Positions 1 to 8,013 of a stretch of 60,076 bases of DNA are shown here, one piece after another. Source of the stretch: Treponema sp. UBA4267 (GTDB taxonomy: Bacteria > Spirochaetota > Spirochaetia > Treponematales > Treponemataceae); assembly GCA_002395155.1 (NCBI GenBank), contig DGWD01000004.1:3282-63357 (forward strand), given 5' to 3'. The stretch's first letter is position 1. Each line of letters starts with the position of its first letter. The position numbers and the translations under genes were made by a program. Under the pieces are notes generated by a model. It had not been told where the DNA came from. It searched no databases and worked only from the letters and a program-made list of their open reading frames with translations.

Positions 1-1478
1 CTTTCCTCTTCCCACATATCTACATAAACGCTGTTTCCTTCGGGCGTATATTTCAGGGCATTGGAAAGAATGTTGATGAAAATCTGATTGATTCTAAGCT
101 GGTCGGCATAAAGGTACTCATGCTTAATGTTTTTACAGCGGAAGCGGAAATCTATGTTTTTCTCGCGAACCATTGTCTGGGAAAGATTTACAAGATTTTC
201 TGCTGAATCGACAATTGAAAATGTTACAGGTGAAAGATTAAGCTTGCCGCTTTCAACCTTAGATATGTCAAGAATATCGTTGATAAGGGTTAAAAGATGA
301 TTGCTGGCAAGGCGGATTTTCTTGAGGTTGTCTGTAACGGAAAATGGATCCCTTGCGTTTTTTTCTGCAATCGTTGTAAGGCCGATAATTGCATTCATAG
401 GAGTACGGATATCGTGAGACATTGTAGAAAGGAAGTCTGTCTTGGCCTTGCTTGCAGATTCCGCTTCGGCCGCCGCAATTGTAAGCTTGACATTGAACCT
501 CATAAAGACAATCAAATCAATTATCAGAAGCAGAAGTAGCCCGAAAGCAATTACGCTGATTAGAATCCAGTCTATCTCGTTTTCTTCAAAATATTTTGTA
601 GGGATATAAGAAATGATTGACCAGTCAGACGCAGAATTTACAGGCACGTGAACAATAAGGCAGTCTTCTCCCTTTGAATTTTTCATTTTAAAACTTCCAA
701 CTGTATGAACCCTGCTTTTTAACTCTTCAATCCTGCTGAAATCTGCTGGATTATAGGATTTATAAAATTCAAAAAAGTTGGAGTTTTTAAATGACTTTCC
801 TTTTATGATATAGTTGCCGTCAGAATCAATCATGGAAATTTGTGCATTCTCAAAGCGTTCTGTAGGGAAAGACCATTTTCCGGAGATGTTTTCAAGGGGA
901 ACAACCCTCATCAAAAGGGCTTTTTTTAAAGAACCGGCGGAATCTGTAAGATTAACTACATCACAAAAGGCAATTGATTGAACCCCATTCATAGGATTTG
1001 TATAAGAGCGGGTAACGTGCACGGCATCAAAATTATCTGTATACAAATAAGTGCGGTGCTCCGGCTTCAGCTCTGAACTTATATTTTTCAGGGAAGAAAG
1101 AATATCTATATTTTGATAGGAAACAGTATTGTCGTCCGTGTCGTCGGTTCTGGTTCTGTTGGAAAGGCCCGTAAGGCTGTCCAGATAAATTACATGGGCT
1201 GAATTTGTTTTTACTACCTGAACCTGCTTTAAGTAGTCAATAGCTTCATTAATGGTAAGATTGTTTGGACTGATGTATCTTGCCCAGGAATTACAAAGAC
1301 GCTGCTCACCTTCAAGATAATAAGTCGTTACCCGCTCAAGGCCAATGCTCATGTTTACAAAATTTTCGGTATTTGCTGCAGACTGAATTTTTCCCTGCTG
1401 CCTTACATAAAGGGAAACAAAAACCATTATAAAGAAAATAATCAGGATATTTGCTATGAATATTGGAACTTTTCTCAT
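1..1478 (-). CDS. membrane sensor histidine kinase (3' end cut by window edge)
   Basis: This gene runs off the left edge, so the C-terminus is missing. From the ATG at 1478 I read an N-terminal membrane helix (about residues 5-24), an extracytoplasmic region of about 270 residues, and a second helix near residues 302-325. A linker rich in Ala/Glu leads to a HisKA box with the phospho-accepting His at residue 355 (SHDIRTPMN). The start of the ATPase domain follows, with an N-box (NILSNALKYTPEG). The extracytoplasmic part looks like a Cache-type sensor, but that is inference from size and layout. The gene lies 27 bp downstream of an HPt gene and behind an EAL-type response regulator, so it probably drives that phosphorelay. 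Treponemal kinases of this class often continue into a receiver domain; that cannot be seen here. Confidence 0.9.
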   Translation of the reverse strand, partial: MRKVPIFIANILIIFFIMVFVSLYVRQQGKIQSAANTENFVNMSIGLERVTTYYLEGEQRLCNSWARYISPNNLTINEAIDYLKQVQVVKTNSAHVIYLDSLTGLSNRTRTDDTDDNTVSYQNIDILSSLKNISSELKPEHRTYLYTDNFDAVHVTRSYTNPMNGVQSIAFCDVVNLTDSAGSLKKALLMRVVPLENISGKWSFPTERFENAQISMIDSDGNYIIKGKSFKNSNFFEFYKSYNPADFSRIEELKSRVHTVGSFKMKNSKGEDCLIVHVPVNSASDWSIISYIPTKYFEENEIDWILISVIAFGLLLLLIIDLIVFMRFNVKLTIAAAEAESASKAKTDFLSTMSHDIRTPMNAIIGLTTIAEKNARDPFSVTDNLKKIRLASNHLLTLINDILDISKVESGKLNLSPVTFSIVDSAENLVNLSQTMVREKNIDFRFRCKNIKHEYLYADQLRINQIFINILSNALKYTPEGNSVYVDMWEEE

Positions 1479-1505
1479 TATAACTCCAGCATGAAAGATT
1501 ACCCC

Positions 1506-1841
1506 TTACAGGGCGAGAAGTTTTTCCTGCATCGTCATAATCTGACTGTAAAGACCTGTGCAGTCTGTATCGGTTTTGGAGCGAAGCATTTCTGTAAGCT
1601 GGCAGATTAAATCATAAAGGGGAGTAAGGCTCAGGTTTCCTATTACGCCTTTAAGTGAATGGCAGAGATCAAAAGCCCTGTCAAAATCCTTTGCTTCAAG
1701 GGCAGGGCCCAGCAGCTGAAAATTCTGATTTGTCAGGCCCATGTTTACCATTTTAAGGTAAAAGTCTTCCTTGTTCAGGCAACGGGTCAGTCCTTCCTCT
1801 ACATTTGCACCGGCGGCTTTAAGGGATTCTATAGTCATCAT
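1506..1841 (-). CDS. free-standing histidine phosphotransfer (HPt) protein
   Basis: A 111-residue, all-helical protein with the HPt signature HSLKG. His61 is the expected phosphorylation site. HPt proteins shuttle phosphoryl groups between receiver domains of hybrid kinases and response regulators in the cytoplasm. The start overlaps the stop of the upstream EAL gene by an ATGA junction, so the two are translationally coupled. The sensor kinase gene begins 27 bp after the stop. A second ATG directly follows the first, so the start may be one codon later. The length fits single-domain HPt proteins. Confidence 0.88.
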   Translation of the reverse strand: MMTIESLKAAGANVEEGLTRCLNKEDFYLKMVNMGLTNQNFQLLGPALEAKDFDRAFDLCHSLKGVIGNLSLTPLYDLICQLTEMLRSKTDTDCTGLYSQIMTMQEKLLAL

Positions 1842-3529
1842 TTTGCCTCTCCCTTGTCATTGCCGGCATATTTTGAAAAATCCTCCGGCATCAAGGGCTT
1901 AGAAAAATAATAGCCCTGAATTATGTCGCAGCCGGCTTCCTTCAATAGCCTGCATTCTTCCTCAGTTTCCACACCTTCTGCAATTACCGGAACTCCGAGA
2001 GTCTGGGCAATTTTCAATACCAGATTTACCAGCTCCATTTCCTTATTGCCCGGCTGAATATTGCGGATAAAGGCCTTGTCCATTTTAAGTGCGTCTATCG
2101 GCATGGATGTGAGCATGTTAAGGGAAGAGTAGCCAGAGCCAAAATCATCCATTTCTATTTTGTGGCCAAGGGAGCGGAGCTTTTTTACAACCTCAATAAT
2201 ATTCTTTGAATCTTCTGTGTATGCAGACTCCGTAATTTCCAGCATGTAGTTTTTTGCTTCCAGTCCGTTTTCCTTTACAATCTTTGTGATAAAGTCGGTC
2301 ATGTCTGGGGCAGCAATATCTATGCGGGAAACATTTACCGAAACTGGAATTGTCATACCCAGTTCTTTTTTCCAGAGGGCAATTTGTTTGGCAGATTCTT
2401 CCCAAACATAGCGGTCCAGTTTTGTAACAAGTCCATTTTCTTCAAAAAGAGGAATAAAAAGGTCTGGGCGTACAAAACCAAGCTCCGGGTGAATCCAGCG
2501 GACAAGAGCTTCTGCAGAGCACAGCCTTGGGGTGTCGCCTGTGATTTTGAACTTTGGCTGGTACTGAACCTTAAACTGCCTGTTTTCAATGGCGGCTTCA
2601 AAATCTTCCAGAAGATGGGCATTAAAGACTTCCTGCTCAGCCATCTGATTGTCATAAATGCAGATTTCTTCTCCGGCCTTATTGCGGATAGAATTGCAGG
2701 CCTGAATGGCATGATCAAAGCGGAGCAGGAGCGGAACTGATTTATCTGTATCCGTATAAACTCCAAGGCGAAGTCTTGTCTCCGAAGCCTTGAGCAGGGA
2801 AGAAAGCTTTTCGTTTATTTTTTCAATAAAGATTTTATAGTCATCAATATGAGGAATATAGGCAAAGAAGGTGTCTGCATCCTTGCGGCCAGCAATTCCG
2901 CCGGTCTTTAAAAGCGTACTGCGGATTCCGTCTGCCATTGCCGAAAGTATCTGGTCTCCAAACATACGACCTTTCAGCTCATTCAAAAGATGAAAACGGG
3001 TAAAGTTAATTACTACTGCATCCATTTTCTGCAAGGGATAACGCTGGTCAAACTGAGTTCCGTATTCAAAGAAAAACTCAGTACTGTAAAGGGTTGTAAG
3101 CTTGTCAAATTCTGTAGCATGAATGATTTTTGCATTCTCAAAAAGCTCAATGGAGTGGCGAACACGGGCAAGAATAACCTCCGGCCTGTCATAAGGCTTT
3201 GTAAGAAAATCCGCAGCCCCAAGCTTAAGGCTTTCAATTTCTGATGATTTTTCTGAAGTAAGGACAATTACAGGAATCTCAGTCAAAAGACCTTCATCCC
3301 TCATCTGACTAAGAACATCAAAACCTGACATTTTGGGCATCAGAATATCCAAAAGAATCAGGGATATATGTTCCTTTTCATCATGAAGCTTTGTCAACGC
3401 CTCTTTTCCATCAACAGCATAAACAACCTTGTATTCTGATTCTATTATATTTCCAAGTATCTCTCGATTAAGTTCTTCATCATCAACTACAAGAACCGTA
3501 TGTTTAAATAATTCGTTTACAGTTTTCAT
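1838..3529 (-). CDS. response regulator with degenerate GGDEF and intact EAL (c-di-GMP phosphodiesterase)
   Basis: The 563 residues have three parts. The first is a receiver domain (about 10-130) with acidic pair Asp16/Asp17, phospho-acceptor Asp61 and conserved Lys111. The second is a GGDEF-like domain (about 140-285) whose signature has decayed to RKDADTF, so it should not make c-di-GMP. The third is an EAL domain (about 305-555) that keeps SAEALVRW, NVS, EITES, DDFGSGYSS, EGVE and QGYYFSKP. The expected activity is hydrolysis of c-di-GMP, controlled by phosphorylation of Asp61. It is the first gene of the operon with the HPt and kinase genes, so these probably form one phosphorelay. The degenerate GGDEF may act as a regulatory or GTP-binding module (inference). 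Confidence 0.93.
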   Translation of the reverse strand: MKTVNELFKHTVLVVDDEELNREILGNIIESEYKVVYAVDGKEALTKLHDEKEHISLILLDILMPKMSGFDVLSQMRDEGLLTEIPVIVLTSEKSSEIESLKLGAADFLTKPYDRPEVILARVRHSIELFENAKIIHATEFDKLTTLYSTEFFFEYGTQFDQRYPLQKMDAVVINFTRFHLLNELKGRMFGDQILSAMADGIRSTLLKTGGIAGRKDADTFFAYIPHIDDYKIFIEKINEKLSSLLKASETRLRLGVYTDTDKSVPLLLRFDHAIQACNSIRNKAGEEICIYDNQMAEQEVFNAHLLEDFEAAIENRQFKVQYQPKFKITGDTPRLCSAEALVRWIHPELGFVRPDLFIPLFEENGLVTKLDRYVWEESAKQIALWKKELGMTIPVSVNVSRIDIAAPDMTDFITKIVKENGLEAKNYMLEITESAYTEDSKNIIEVVKKLRSLGHKIEMDDFGSGYSSLNMLTSMPIDALKMDKAFIRNIQPGNKEMELVNLVLKIAQTLGVPVIAEGVETEEECRLLKEAGCDIIQGYYFSKPLMPEDFSKYAGNDKGEAK

Positions 3530-3580
3530 CTAAATAAATTATAGTTCATTTTTGGTAAAATAGCGATTTTTTTGCAGAGT

Positions 3581-3651
3581 TTTAATTTTACTAAATTACT
3601 TTAATATTATTTAATTTTTCTGTTGAATTTTTACATTTTTTTTTATACTAT
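3581..3651 (+). promoter_or_regulatory. promoter and AT-rich upstream module of the first acyl-CoA ligase
   Basis: A -35 TTGAAT at 3623-3628 is followed after 17 bp by TACTAT (3646-3651); a 15-bp spacing would give TATACT at 3644-3649. The 46 bp at 3581-3626, which include the first four bases of the -35, match 5365-5410 at 40 of 46 positions without gaps. That second copy lies in front of the XRE-cupin gene. The matched part is nearly pure A/T, so it could be an UP element, a shared operator, or both. The ligase start lies about 50 bp downstream with a normal GGAG Shine-Dalgarno. Confidence 0.5.
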
Positions 3652-3700
3652 AAGTTTGTCTTTTTATAATTAGAACGATTGCATTTTTGGAGTTGTATAC

Positions 3701-5347
3701 ATGATAGAATTAACATTATCCCAGCTTTTAAGACAGAAAACAAAAGAAAATCCTTCACAGGAATTCATGGTTTATGCAGACCGTGACCTTCGCTTTACTT
3801 ACGCTCAGTTTGATAAACGCGTTGATGATATGGCTTGCGGACTATATGCAATCGGAGTAAGAAAGGGAGACAATGTCGGAATCTGGGCCACAAATGTGCC
3901 GGACTGGCTGACTTACATGTTTGCCTGTGCCCGCCTTGGTGCTGTTGCAGTTACTGTAAACACCTCATACAAACTTCACGAACTTGAATATCTTGTAAAA
4001 CAGGCAGATTTAACAACCCTTTGTCTTACAGATGGAGTAAAAGATTCAAACTATGTTCATATGATAAAGGAACTTGTTCCTGAACTTGATGAATATGAAC
4101 GAGGATGTTTGAAATCAAAAAGATTCCCATGCCTTAAAAATGTAGTTTTCATGGGACCTGAAAAATTCCGCGGACTTTATTCTACGCCGGAGCTTCTGCT
4201 TTTGGGCCAGCATGTTGATATAGAAATCATTCATAAAATAGAAGAAGAAGTTACAAACGAAGATGTTGTAAACATGCAGTACACCTCTGGAACAACCGGC
4301 TTTCCAAAAGGAGTTATGCTTACTAGCCGCAATATCATAAATGATGGTTTTATTATTGGCGAGCGAATGCGCTATACTGCCGCTGACCGAGTCTGCCTTC
4401 CAGTACCTCTTTTCCATTGTTTTGGAATAGTACTTGGTGTTATGGCTGTTCTTACTCATGGTGCAACTCATATCCTTCTTGAAAGTTTTGATCCGCTTGT
4501 AGCTCTTGCATCTATTCAGAAGGAAAAATGTACCGCAATTTACGGCGTTCCTACAATGTTTATCGCAGAGCTTAATCATCCTATGTTCAATATGTTTGAT
4601 ATGTCTTCTTTGCGTACTGGTATTATGGCTGGTTCTGGAGTTCCTGTAGAGCTGATGAAGACTGTAATAGAAAAAATGCATATGCCTGAAATTACTTCGG
4701 TTTACGGCCTTACAGAATCAAGCCCTGGAATGACCCAGAGCCACTGGAACGACAGCGTAGAAGTTAAAGCTACAACCGTTGGTGATGCATTCGAAGGAAT
4801 TGATGTAAAAGTACTGGATCCTGAAACTGGAAAAGAATGTCCTGTAGGAGTGCAGGGTGAAATGTGCTGCAAGGGCTGGAACGTTATGAAGGGCTACTAC
4901 AAAATGCCTGAAGCAACTGCCGAAACCATTGATAAAAACGGCTTCCTTCATTCGGGAGACCTTGGCGTAAAAGACGAAAACGGTAACTTCAAAATTACTG
5001 GCCGTATTAAAGATATGATTATCCGTGGTGGTGAAAACATTTACCCTCGCGAAATTGAAGAGTTCCTTATCCAGATGCCAGAAATTAAGGATATTCAGGT
5101 AGCGGCCGTAAAATCAGAAAGATATGGCGAAATTACTGGTGCCTTTATCATCCTGCATGAAGGAAAAACTCTTACAGAACAGGACGTAATTGAATTCTGC
5201 CGTGATAAACTGTCTAAATTCAAGTGGCCTCAGCTTGTTATGTTCATGGACGAATTCCCTATGACAGGCTCAGGAAAAATTCAGAAATTCAAACTTACAG
5301 AAATTGGAACAAAATACCGTCGCGAAGTTCTTAAAGTTCAGGATTAA
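3701..5347 (+). CDS. AMP-forming acyl-CoA ligase (FadD-like)
   Basis: A 548-residue adenylate-forming enzyme expected to activate a carboxylic acid with ATP and transfer it to CoA. Visible motifs are the P-loop-like YTSGTTGFPKGVML (about residues 193-206), YGLTESSPG (A5), HSGDLG (A7), KITGRIKDMIIRGGENIYPREIE (A8) and the C-terminal catalytic lysine in TGSGKIQKFKL (about 523-533). The layout fits medium/long-chain fatty acyl-CoA or aryl-CoA ligases; the substrate cannot be read from sequence. The start ATG has GGAG eight bases upstream. It is followed by an XRE-cupin regulator and a second, only distantly similar, ligase. Confidence 0.9.
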   Translation: MIELTLSQLLRQKTKENPSQEFMVYADRDLRFTYAQFDKRVDDMACGLYAIGVRKGDNVGIWATNVPDWLTYMFACARLGAVAVTVNTSYKLHELEYLVKQADLTTLCLTDGVKDSNYVHMIKELVPELDEYERGCLKSKRFPCLKNVVFMGPEKFRGLYSTPELLLLGQHVDIEIIHKIEEEVTNEDVVNMQYTSGTTGFPKGVMLTSRNIINDGFIIGERMRYTAADRVCLPVPLFHCFGIVLGVMAVLTHGATHILLESFDPLVALASIQKEKCTAIYGVPTMFIAELNHPMFNMFDMSSLRTGIMAGSGVPVELMKTVIEKMHMPEITSVYGLTESSPGMTQSHWNDSVEVKATTVGDAFEGIDVKVLDPETGKECPVGVQGEMCCKGWNVMKGYYKMPEATAETIDKNGFLHSGDLGVKDENGNFKITGRIKDMIIRGGENIYPREIEEFLIQMPEIKDIQVAAVKSERYGEITGAFIILHEGKTLTEQDVIEFCRDKLSKFKWPQLVMFMDEFPMTGSGKIQKFKLTEIGTKYRREVLKVQD

Positions 5348-5406
5348 AACATAAAGAATGAAACTTTAATTATACTAAATATTTTTAATATTTTTTAATT
5401 TTTCTA

Positions 5407-5435
5407 TTGATTTTAAGCCTGTATTTGTGTAATAT
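5407..5435 (+). promoter_or_regulatory. promoter of the XRE-cupin gene
   Basis: TTGATT (5407-5412), a 17-bp spacer, and TAATAT (5430-5435) form a good sigma-70-type promoter. The 46 bp ending inside the -35 (5365-5410) repeat the module upstream of the first ligase gene. The predicted transcript start is about position 5442-5443, which is exactly where a GC-rich element and a mini-ORF begin. Confidence 0.6.
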
Positions 5436-5442
5436 TAAACCA

Positions 5443-5505
5443 ATGGGTGAGCGCTGGGAGCGGCGCCGCAGGCGGCCACCGCAAGGGAGCCGGCAGGCGG
5501 AGTGA
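5443..5505 (+). CDS. putative leaderless Arg-rich leader peptide (20 codons)
   Basis: An ATG at 5443 opens a 20-codon frame ending in TGA at 5503-5505. Seven of its 20 residues are Arg (CGC, CGG and AGG codons, which should be uncommon in this AT-rich genome), including five in a row at residues 7-11. The ATG is eight bases downstream of the last base of the -10 element, so the transcript would start on or next to it, and there is no room for a Shine-Dalgarno. Translation is not shown. It may be only a chance frame inside the GC-rich element, but position and codon content would suit an attenuator peptide for the downstream regulator. Confidence 0.25.
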   Translation: MGERWERRRRRPPQGSRQAE

Positions 5506-5582
5506 GGAGGCTGAGCCTAGCGAACCGCGGACATAGCGACCCGAGCAAACGAAGTGAGCGAGGGGCACTCCCAAATCCCCAT
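5443..5582 (+). repeat. GC-rich structured leader or repeat element
   Basis: By hand count 92 of the 130 bases at 5451-5580 are G or C (71%), inside a region otherwise close to AT-rich coding composition. The ends can pair: ATGGG (5443-5447) with CCCAT (5578-5582), and TGGGAG (5455-5460) with CTCCCA (5568-5573). Inside are short dyads: a perfect GCGGCGCCGC (5460-5469), GCGG/CCGC (5472-5482), AGGC/GCCT around 5508-5518, and CCGCGG (5525-5530). The segment around 5541-5565 has the GAGCnAACGAAGTGAGCGAGGG style seen in dispersed intergenic repeats of spirochaetes (from memory). It makes up almost the whole 5' leader of the XRE-cupin mRNA. Confidence 0.55.
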
Positions 5583-5595
5583 GATGAGGTGAAAT

Positions 5596-6147
5596 ATGAA
5601 CGAGGAGATTAAAGCAGTAGCAGACCGATTGATTGGTCTGCGTGAAATTATGGATGTTTCGGTAGAAGAAGCAGCTGGTGTTTGCAATATTTCTGCTGAC
5701 CAGTATAGGACTTACGAGTCAGGAAAAGTTGATATTCCAGTAGGAGTATTGCAATCTATGGCTCACAAATACGGAATTGACCTTGGAACTTTAATTTCGG
5801 GAAACGAACCTCACATGCATTCTTACAGTTTGACAAAAAAGGATAAGGGGCTTTCGGTTCAGCGTCGTTCTGACTATGAATATCAGGCACTTTCAACTGG
5901 CTTTCAAAACCGCAAGGCAGATCCTTTTATTGTTCAGATTACTCCGGAAAGAACAAAAGAAATTCACTTTAATTCCCATCCTGGGCATGAGTTTGAATAT
6001 ATGATAGAAGGTTCGATGAAGCTTGTCATTGACGGCAAGGAACTGATACTTGAAGAGGGAGATTCTGTTTATTTTGATGCGACTAAAAAACATGGTATGC
6101 AGGCCTTGAATGGTAAAAATGCCAAATTTTTAGCCGTCATCATCTAA
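5596..6147 (+). CDS. XRE-cupin transcriptional regulator
   Basis: A 183-residue protein with an N-terminal HTH_3/XRE domain (about residues 8-65, LIGLREIMDVSVEEAAGVCNIS...YESGKVDIP) and a C-terminal cupin_2 barrel (about 110-180). The barrel contains HPGHEFEYMIEGSMKLVIDGKE and LEEGDSVYFDATKKHGMQA. Such proteins sense small acids or other metabolites through the cupin and repress or activate neighbouring genes. The start has a strong GAGGTG five bases upstream. Its place between two acyl-CoA ligase genes suggests it controls organic-acid or fatty-acid activation. It may bind the AT-rich module that its own promoter shares with the first ligase (inference). Confidence 0.9.
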   Translation: MNEEIKAVADRLIGLREIMDVSVEEAAGVCNISADQYRTYESGKVDIPVGVLQSMAHKYGIDLGTLISGNEPHMHSYSLTKKDKGLSVQRRSDYEYQALSTGFQNRKADPFIVQITPERTKEIHFNSHPGHEFEYMIEGSMKLVIDGKELILEEGDSVYFDATKKHGMQALNGKNAKFLAVII

Positions 6148-6233
6148 GACAAAACATAAACCCCAACTTTTTTGAGAAGCTCAAATTAAAAGATGCTCAA
6201 ACAGGTTTGCGTGACACTATTAAGGATTTTTAA

Positions 6234-7946
6234 ATGCTAGAACAATTTTTGGAAAGAACAGAGTTTAAAGATTATAAAGATTTTTTTGAAAATTATAAAA
6301 TCAAAGTACCTGAAAATTTCAACTTTGGTTACGATGTAGTTGACTATCTTGCAGAACACAATCCAGATGCAAAAGCAATGATCTGGTGTAATGACAACGG
6401 TGAAGAACTTACTCTTACTTTTAAGCAGGTAAAAGAACGTTCTGACAGAGCCGCAGCTTTTATGATGAAGCAGGGCATTAAACGTGGTGACTTTGTAATG
6501 CTCATTTTACAGAGACGTTATGAATTCTGGATTACAATTGTTGCCCTCCACAAAATTGGTGCTTCCGTAATTCCTGCAACCCACATGCTTACAACTGAAG
6601 ATATTGTTTATCGTTGTAATGCAGCTGGAATTAAACATGTTTTTGCAGTTCATGACCGTGAAATTTTTAATTACATTGAAGAAGCTCAAAAAGAAGCACC
6701 AAGTCTTAAGAACTTGATTGGTGTAGCTCCATTTGGAATTGATAAAGGCCTTGATGATGATTTTCTTGCAACTCATCCAAAATGGAAGGATTTTACTCGC
6801 GGAGTTGCCTCTGTTACAGATGAAGATCTGGCTAAATTCCATGCATTAAAACGCGAAGATATCAGTAAAAATGATGATATCCTCCTTTCATACTTTACAT
6901 CTGGAACTACAAGCCATCCAAAACTTGTTTCTCATAACTTCCTTTATCCTCTTGGACATATTGTTACAGCTTCTTACTGGCAGCAGGTTAAAAAGGGTGG
7001 ACTCCATCTTACTGTAGCTGATACAGGCTGGGGTAAGGCTGTTTGGGGAAAACTTTATGGCCAGTGGATTGCTGAATGTTGTGTATTCATCTACGACTAT
7101 CATGCAAAATTTAAGCCTGTAGATTTAATGGACCAGATACAGAAACATCATATTACATCTTTCTGTGCACCTCCAACAATTTACCGCTTCTTAATTCAGG
7201 AAGATTTGTCTAAGTATGATTTTTCTTCATGTGAACACTGGTCTACAGCTGGTGAACCACTTTCTGAAGAAGTATGGAACAAGTGGAAAGAAATTACTGG
7301 TAAAGAAATTCGAGAAGGATTTGGACAGACAGAAACAACACTTTCACTTTTCAACTACGGAAATGAAAAAATTAAACCTGGAAGTCTTGGAAAATCTGCT
7401 CCTTACTACAATGTAACTTTGCTTGATGAAGATGGAAACCAGGTTCAGGATGGTGAAATTGGTGAAATTGCAGTCGAACTGAAAGATGGAAAAACATTCC
7501 CAGGCCTTTTTATGACCTATTTTGGTGATCCAGAAAAAACAAAGAAAGTTATGCATGACGGTTACTATCACACTGGAGATAATGCATGGCGTGATGAAGA
7601 TGGATATTTCTGGTTTACAGGACGTAATGATGATGTAATCAAATGTTCTGGATACAGAATTGGAACTTTCGAAGTTGAATCTGTTTTGATGGAACATCCT
7701 GCAGTAGTTGAATGTGCCGTAACAGGTGCTCCTGACCCAGTAAGAGGACAGGTTGTAAAAGCAACAATTGTACTTGCAAAAGGCTATACACCAAGTGATG
7801 AATTAATCAAAGATATTCAGACTTTCGTAAAGAAGACAACTGCTCCTTATAAATATCCTAGAGTAGTTGAATTTGTTGAAGAATTACCAAAAACAATTTC
7901 TGGAAAAATCAGAAGAAACGTAATTCGTGACGCAAGTCAGAAATAA
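6234..7946 (+). CDS. AMP-forming acyl-CoA synthetase, acetyl/medium-chain type
   Basis: A 570-residue adenylate-forming enzyme with SYFTSGTTSHPKLVSHN (about residues 218-234), GFGQTETTLS (A5), YHTGDNAWRDEDGYFWFTGRNDDVIKCSGYRIGTFEVES (A7-A8) and a C-terminal TISGKIRRN with the catalytic lysine near 557. The pattern and the Ser-His in the P-loop resemble the acetyl-CoA synthetase and medium-chain (MACS) branch, unlike the FadD-like enzyme at 3701. It should make acyl-CoA and AMP from a short or medium acid. AAGGA lies seven bases before the ATG. The gene begins 86 bp after the XRE-cupin gene without an obvious terminator between them, so the two may be cotranscribed. Confidence 0.9.
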   Translation: MLEQFLERTEFKDYKDFFENYKIKVPENFNFGYDVVDYLAEHNPDAKAMIWCNDNGEELTLTFKQVKERSDRAAAFMMKQGIKRGDFVMLILQRRYEFWITIVALHKIGASVIPATHMLTTEDIVYRCNAAGIKHVFAVHDREIFNYIEEAQKEAPSLKNLIGVAPFGIDKGLDDDFLATHPKWKDFTRGVASVTDEDLAKFHALKREDISKNDDILLSYFTSGTTSHPKLVSHNFLYPLGHIVTASYWQQVKKGGLHLTVADTGWGKAVWGKLYGQWIAECCVFIYDYHAKFKPVDLMDQIQKHHITSFCAPPTIYRFLIQEDLSKYDFSSCEHWSTAGEPLSEEVWNKWKEITGKEIREGFGQTETTLSLFNYGNEKIKPGSLGKSAPYYNVTLLDEDGNQVQDGEIGEIAVELKDGKTFPGLFMTYFGDPEKTKKVMHDGYYHTGDNAWRDEDGYFWFTGRNDDVIKCSGYRIGTFEVESVLMEHPAVVECAVTGAPDPVRGQVVKATIVLAKGYTPSDELIKDIQTFVKKTTAPYKYPRVVEFVEELPKTISGKIRRNVIRDASQK

Positions 7947-7958
7947 ATTCTTCACCGG

Positions 7959-7992
7959 TTCAAGATTAGTTTTATATAAAACTAATCTTGAA
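7959..7992. repeat. 34-bp perfect palindrome after the acyl-CoA synthetase
   Basis: Two 17-base arms (starting TTCAAGATTAG) are exact reverse complements with no loop. It begins 13 bp after the acyl-CoA synthetase stop and ends just upstream of a TATAAT (8014-8019). No T-run follows at once on either strand, so it is not a textbook terminator. It could be a bidirectional terminator, a processing hairpin, or an operator for the importer operon. Confidence 0.5.
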
Positions 7993-8013
7993 CTAAATCA
8001 TATTTTTCATTAT

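Noticed and set aside
297..539. 80-codon plus-strand frame at the left edge
   Set aside because: It lies antisense to the HisKA domain of the truncated sensor kinase, which is the real gene here.
4115..4681. 188-codon frame on the minus strand inside the first acyl-CoA ligase gene
   Set aside because: Shadow frame: Ser/Lys/Asn/His-rich translation without motifs, opposite a protein with full adenylate-forming motifs.
6171..6185. TTTGAG-aag-CTCAAA hairpin between the XRE-cupin and acyl-CoA synthetase genes
   Set aside because: Six weak base pairs and no U-run after it; not enough to call a terminator or operator.
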